Below are positions 60,473-64,000 of a DNA stretch of 64,000 nucleotides, piece after piece. The notes beneath the pieces are model-generated. The model searched no databases. It worked only from the letters and a program-made list of their open reading frames with translations, and was not told the origin of the DNA. Position numbers and translations under genes: made by a program. Where the stretch lies: positions 16,217 through 80,216 of the forward strand of contig JBBRTJ010000003.1 in NCBI GenBank assembly GCA_038244535.1, read 5' to 3'. Position 1 is the stretch's first letter, and the number at the start of each line of letters is the position of its first letter. This stretch comes from JBBRTJ01 sp038244535 (GTDB taxonomy: Bacteria > Actinomycetota > Acidimicrobiia > Acidimicrobiales > Ilumatobacteraceae).

Positions 60473-60564
60473 AGCAGGCACAACCTGCTGGTGGCGCCCA
60501 TGCCGTAAACGCTAGTGCGCCGGTACGCTAGCCCTGACCTCGAACGGGGGACAGGGCCGTTCGA
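60473..60564. promoter_or_regulatory. Divergent regulatory region with two inverted repeats
   Basis: The 141-base gap between the secreted protein and purN contains AGCAGG/CCTGCT (60473-60478 and 60484-60489) and TCGAACG/CGTTCGA (60540-60546 and 60558-60564). TACCCT (60580-60585) lies seven bases before the purN ATG and is a probable leaderless -10. The second palindrome sits about 16-40 bases before that -10. Its 11-base spacing does not fit an actinobacterial LexA box. Confidence 0.4.
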
Positions 60565-60592
60565 CCCAACGACGACCGCTACCCTCGGCGCA

Positions 60593-61141
60593 ATGGGTCT
60601 CGCCGTGCTTGCGTCGGGGAGCGGGACGATCCTGGAGGCCATCCTCGACGACGGGATCGGCGTCGAGCTGGTGCTGACGGACCGGCACTGCCGCGCCCTC
60701 GACGTGGCCGCCGCGGCTGGGGTGCCGGGGGTGCTCGTCGAGCGCGGCGACTACTCGCCCTCGTTCGACCGGCTGACCTACACCGAGGCCGTGGTGGCTG
60801 AGCTGACCGCGGCCCGGATCGACCTGGTGGCGATGGCCGGCTTCATGACCGTGCTCGCCGCGCCGATGTTCGCCGTCTTTGCCGGACGAGTCCTCAACAC
60901 GCACCCGTCGCTGCTGCCGGCCTTCCCCGGCGGCCATGCCGTACGGGACGCGCTGGCCTTCGGCGTGAAGGTCAGCGGCTGCACGGTGCACGTCGCGACC
61001 GAACAGGTCGACCACGGGCCGATCCTGGCTCAGGAGGCCGTGCTCGTCGTAGCCGGTGACGACGAGGCGAGCCTGCACGAGCGGATCAAAGCGGTCGAGC
61101 GCCGCATCTACCCCCGAGCCATCAAGGAGCTGCTGGCATGA
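60593..61141 (+). CDS. purN: Phosphoribosylglycinamide formyltransferase
   Basis: Third step of purine synthesis, using 10-formyl-THF. The 182-residue protein shows the catalytic triad N102, H104 and D140 (NTHPSLLPAFPG, then TEQVDHGPI) and the phosphate loop VLASGSGT. It is slightly shorter than usual. ATG 60593 is the natural start; the frame is open farther upstream only in the intergenic region. Its stop overlaps the purH ATG by four bases. Confidence 0.95.
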   Translation: MGLAVLASGSGTILEAILDDGIGVELVLTDRHCRALDVAAAAGVPGVLVERGDYSPSFDRLTYTEAVVAELTAARIDLVAMAGFMTVLAAPMFAVFAGRVLNTHPSLLPAFPGGHAVRDALAFGVKVSGCTVHVATEQVDHGPILAQEAVLVVAGDDEASLHERIKAVERRIYPRAIKELLA

Positions 61142-62658
61142 CCACCTGGCCGAAGCGTGCACTGCTGAGCGTCTATGACAAGTCTGGCGTCGTCGAGCTC
61201 GCCTCGGCCCTGCGCGACCTCGGTTGGGAGCTCGTGTCGAGCGGGGGCACGGCCAAGGTGATCGCAGCGGCGGGCTTGCCAGTGCTCGACGTCGCCGATC
61301 TCACGGGCTTCCCGGCGATCCTCGGCCACCGCGTCGTCACGTTGCACCCCGCTATCCACGCAGGGCTCCTCGCCGACCTCGACCAGAGCGATCATCGCGA
61401 CGACCTCGAGCGCCTCGGCCTGGCACCGTTCGCGCTGGCTGTGGTGAACCTCTACCCCTTCTCGGCCCAGCCCGGCATCGAGATGATCGACGTCGGCGGC
61501 CCGACGATGGTGAGGGCGGCGGCCAAGAACCACGCGCACGTGGGCGTCGTCGTCGACCCCGCCGACTACAGCGCGGTCGTTGCCGAGCTGCAGAGCGCCG
61601 GTGTGCTGAGCGCAGCAACGCGCCGAGCGCTGGCCCGCAAGGCGTTCGCCCACACTGCGGCCTACGACGCGGCCGTCGTCACCTGGCTCGACCAGACCGA
61701 CCCTGCGGGCGTGGCGCCGCTGCCCCCGTCGCTGCACCTCGCCCTCGATCTCGCCCAGCCGTTGCGCTACGGCGAGAACCCGCATCAGCAGGGCGCCCGC
61801 TACCGGCGCGTCGGCGCCCACTCGTGGTGGGACGACGCGGTGCAGCACGGGGGCAAGGAGCTGAGCTACCTCAACCTGTACGACACCGAGGCGGCCTGGC
61901 GGTTGGTCAACGATCTCGGCGAGGGACCGGCGGCGGTGATCGTGAAGCACGCCAACCCCTGCGGGGTCGCCCTGGCCGGTGACATCACGTCGGCCTACCA
62001 GCAGGCCCACGAGTGCGACCCGGTGTCGGCGTTCGGCGGCATCGTCGCCCTCAACCGTCGCGTGCCCAAGTCCCTGGCCGAGGCACTAGCACCGGTGTTC
62101 ACCGAGGTCGTGGTGGCCCCTGGCTTCGACGACGACGCGCTCGAGGTGCTGCTGACCAAGAAGAACCTCCGTGTCCTGACCGCGCTGCCACCGGCCCCGG
62201 CCGGGCTCGACGTGCGCCAGGTCGACGGCGGCCTCCTGGTCCAGCAGCCCGACGTGGTGTCGCTCGACCGCACTGGGTGGCAGGTGGTGTCGAAGGGGGC
62301 GCCGACCGACGCTCAGTGGGTCGACCTGCTCCTCGGCTGGCGGGTGGTGGCGGCGGTGTCGTCCAACGCCATCGTGGTCACCAACGGCGGCGCCGCCGTC
62401 GGGATCGGGGCCGGCCAGCAGAACCGGCTCGACTCGGCTCGCATCGCGGTCGAAAAGGCCGGCTCCCGCTCCCTGGGTGGCGCCTGCGCAAGCGACGCCT
62501 TCTTCCCGTTCCGTGACGGTCTCGACGCCGTCGCCGCGGCCGGGGTAGCCGCCGTGATCGAGCCGGGTGGGTCGGTGCGTGATGCCGAGGTGATCGCGGC
62601 CGCTGACGAGCACGGCATCGCACTCGTGTTCACGGGGCAGCGCCACTTCCGCCACTGA
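61138..62658 (+). CDS. purH: Bifunctional AICAR formyltransferase/IMP cyclohydrolase
   Basis: Carries out the last two steps of IMP synthesis. The N-terminal cyclohydrolase (about residues 1-190) has SVYDKSGVVELA and GTAKVIAAAG. The C-terminal formyltransferase has RYGENPHQQGA, the catalytic Lys-His pair in VIVKHANPCG, and DAFFPFRDGLD. The length of 506 is normal. It overlaps purN and the transporter gene at both ends. Confidence 0.96.
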   Translation: MTTWPKRALLSVYDKSGVVELASALRDLGWELVSSGGTAKVIAAAGLPVLDVADLTGFPAILGHRVVTLHPAIHAGLLADLDQSDHRDDLERLGLAPFALAVVNLYPFSAQPGIEMIDVGGPTMVRAAAKNHAHVGVVVDPADYSAVVAELQSAGVLSAATRRALARKAFAHTAAYDAAVVTWLDQTDPAGVAPLPPSLHLALDLAQPLRYGENPHQQGARYRRVGAHSWWDDAVQHGGKELSYLNLYDTEAAWRLVNDLGEGPAAVIVKHANPCGVALAGDITSAYQQAHECDPVSAFGGIVALNRRVPKSLAEALAPVFTEVVVAPGFDDDALEVLLTKKNLRVLTALPPAPAGLDVRQVDGGLLVQQPDVVSLDRTGWQVVSKGAPTDAQWVDLLLGWRVVAAVSSNAIVVTNGGAAVGIGAGQQNRLDSARIAVEKAGSRSLGGACASDAFFPFRDGLDAVAAAGVAAVIEPGGSVRDAEVIAAADEHGIALVFTGQRHFRH

Positions 62659-63506
62659 TGTTCGCCATAGCGCTGGCGCTGGCATCGGCGGTGTCCTACG
62701 GGGCCGCCGACTTCTGCGGCGGTCACGCGTCTCGGCGCGCCGCCACGTCGACGGTGCTGGTCGCGTCGCAGTTCGTCGGGCTGTTGTGCGTGCTGATCGT
62801 CATCCCGGTAGTGGCGTCGGCCACTCCCGGCGTCGTCGATGTGGCCTGGGGCGCGGTCGCCGGCGGGTGTGGCTTCGTCGGGTTGTTCCTGCTCTATCGG
62901 AGCCTGGCCCAGGGGGCGATGAGCATCGTGTCGCCCATCACCGCGGTCGTCGCCGCCGCCGTGCCGGTGGTGGCCGGCGTCGCGATGGGCGAGCGACCAG
63001 GCATGGTGGCGTTCCTCGGCATCGCGCTGGCGCTGGCTGCAATCGCGCTGGTGAGCAGGACCCCGGCTGACGCAGCCGCGCACCACGTCCGCCTCGGGCC
63101 AGGGATCCTCGGCGTGGCACTCGTGGCCGGGCTCGGGTTCGGGCTGTTCTTCGTCGCCCTCGCTCGCACCAGCGACGACACAGGCCTCTGGCCGCTCGTC
63201 AGCTCCAAGGCGGTGTCGATCGGGCTGGCCATGATCCTGGCTGCCTCCCAACGGCACCGACTCGTCCCCGTCGGCTCCCGGGCGCTGCAACTCGTCGCGA
63301 TGACCGGTGTGCTCGACATGGCGGCCAACACCATGTTCCTGTTGGCCACCCGCGAGGGCCTGCTGGCCATCGTCGGCGTCATCAGCTCGCTCTACCCCGC
63401 CAGCACCGTCGCCCTGGCCTATGGCGTCGACAAGGAGCGGCTGCATCGCACGCAGGTTGGTGGCCTGCTGCTGGCAGCAGTCGCGGTCGTACTCATCGCC
63501 TCGTAG
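62658..63506 (+). CDS. EamA/DMT family transporter
   Basis: Ten membrane helices in 282 residues, arranged as two EamA repeats; typical pieces are GAADFCGGHASRRA, RSLAQGAMSIVSPITAVVAA and EGLLAIVGVISSLYPASTVALAY. Substrate unknown; relatives move nucleobases, amino acids or other metabolites. The ATG shares one base with the purH stop, so it is co-translated with purine genes, which weakly hints at a purine-related role. Confidence 0.85.
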   Translation: MFAIALALASAVSYGAADFCGGHASRRAATSTVLVASQFVGLLCVLIVIPVVASATPGVVDVAWGAVAGGCGFVGLFLLYRSLAQGAMSIVSPITAVVAAAVPVVAGVAMGERPGMVAFLGIALALAAIALVSRTPADAAAHHVRLGPGILGVALVAGLGFGLFFVALARTSDDTGLWPLVSSKAVSIGLAMILAASQRHRLVPVGSRALQLVAMTGVLDMAANTMFLLATREGLLAIVGVISSLYPASTVALAYGVDKERLHRTQVGGLLLAAVAVVLIAS

Positions 63507-63516
63507 CCACCGGTGA

Positions 63517-63536
63517 GCCCGGCCACCCTGCCGGGC
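63517..63536 (+). terminator. Hairpin between the transporter and metF
   Basis: GCCCGGC (63517-63523) pairs with GCCGGGC (63530-63536) around CACCCT, 10 bases after the transporter stop. No T-run. It probably ends the purN-purH-transporter transcript before metF. Confidence 0.5.
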
Positions 63537-63614
63537 GGCGTCATGCTAGGAACGTCCTTCGCGCCGACGAGCCGCCTTCGGAGGCTCTGCAGATGCCCGG
63601 GATATCCTCGCCGG

Positions 63615-64000
63615 ATGGCCCGAATCGTCGACCTGCTCGCCCAGGGCCTCACGATCTCGTTCGAGTTCGGCCCGCCTCGTACCGATGCCGCTCAGCTCTC
63701 GCTCGGGCGCACCATCGCCGAGCTCGAGCCGTTGCACCCGTCGTTCGTGTCGGTCACCTATGGCGCCGGTGGATCGACACGGGAGCGCACGCGTGACGTG
63801 GTCACCTGGGTGCGCAAGGAGACCGATCTGACGCCGATGGCCCACCTGACCTGTCAGGGACACACCCGGAGCGAGATCGACGCCATCCTTGACGACTATG
63901 CCTCCTCGGGCATCGAGAACATCCTGGCCCTGGGAGGCGACCCGCCCAAGGACCCGGCTGAGGCGCGACCTTCTGACTATGCCTACGCCACCGACCTGCT
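63615..64000 (+). CDS. metF: Methylenetetrahydrofolate reductase, partial (3' end beyond window)
   Basis: Reduces 5,10-methylene-THF to 5-methyl-THF for methionine synthesis. The visible 128 codons read MARIVDLLAQGLTISFEFGP, then FVSVTYGAGGSTRERT, MAHLTCQGHTRSEI and GIENILALGGDPPKD, all diagnostic of the FAD TIM barrel. The gene is cut by the window end, with roughly 160 residues missing. TATCCT (63603-63608) lies six bases before the ATG with no Shine-Dalgarno, a likely leaderless start. No riboswitch is seen in the short upstream gap. Confidence 0.94.
   Translation, partial: MARIVDLLAQGLTISFEFGPPRTDAAQLSLGRTIAELEPLHPSFVSVTYGAGGSTRERTRDVVTWVRKETDLTPMAHLTCQGHTRSEIDAILDDYASSGIENILALGGDPPKDPAEARPSDYAYATDL

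Noticed and set aside
60540..60564. LexA/SOS box
   Set aside because: The half-sites TCGAAC and GTTCGA are present but 13 bases apart, whereas the actinobacterial consensus has four bases between them.

Overview
The window is a GC-rich (about two thirds G+C by eye), densely coded bacterial chromosome segment. I read it as an actinobacterium, most likely from the Acidimicrobiia or a close lineage. The reasons are the ribosomal spc/alpha gene order, many GTG starts, ATGA/GTGA stop-start overlaps, a DprE1-like oxidase, a GuaB3-type IMP dehydrogenase relative, and the nnr-alr-tsa gene chain. The class assignment is inference from gene content. I see no tRNA, rRNA, CRISPR array, prophage or insertion sequence.

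Bases 8-9131 hold the end of the spc operon (rplF, rplR, rpsE, rpmD, rplO, secY, adk, map), then a promoter and the alpha operon (infA, rpmJ, rpsM, rpsK, rpsD, rpoA, rplQ, truA). A membrane-anchored phosphodiester glycosidase and a convergent DprE1-like FAD oxidase follow. Bases 12081-17728 hold rplM-rpsI, then glmM and a glmS nearly twice the usual length, which together supply glucosamine phosphate for the cell wall. Bases 17745-26639 form a tightly coupled chain: acpS, nnr, alr, a P1-type Ntn peptidase, a family 4 uracil-DNA glycosylase, tsaE-tsaB-rimI-tsaD (t6A tRNA modification and protein acetylation), dusB and maf.

Bases 26665-38266 are more accessory. They contain a cytochrome P450 with its ferredoxin, a vapBC-type toxin-antitoxin pair, a decayed RHS-like fragment, groES-groEL under a perfect CIRCE element, a sulfotransferase, Nudix and GNAT genes, an aromatic amino acid decarboxylase and a frameshifted alpha/beta hydrolase. 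A roughly 400-base gap there is rich in hairpins and holds a short upstream ORF. Bases 38363-41927 are purine genes (guaB3, purine nucleoside phosphorylase, guaA). Bases 41970-47716 hold a PadR regulator with a strong palindromic operator, an APH-like kinase, a dienelactone hydrolase, an acyl-CoA synthetase and a two-gene ABC exporter.

Bases 47830-64000 hold a coiled-coil VanY-like peptidase, a PcrA/UvrD helicase split by a 354-residue intein, a second acyl-CoA synthetase, two uncharacterised membrane/secreted proteins, a B12-binding protein, sucC-sucD, a secreted protein of five cysteine-paired repeats, purN-purH, an EamA transporter and the start of metF, cut by the window end. Many transcription-unit starts show a TAnnnT hexamer only 5-9 bases before the start codon and no Shine-Dalgarno sequence, which suggests widespread leaderless transcripts.
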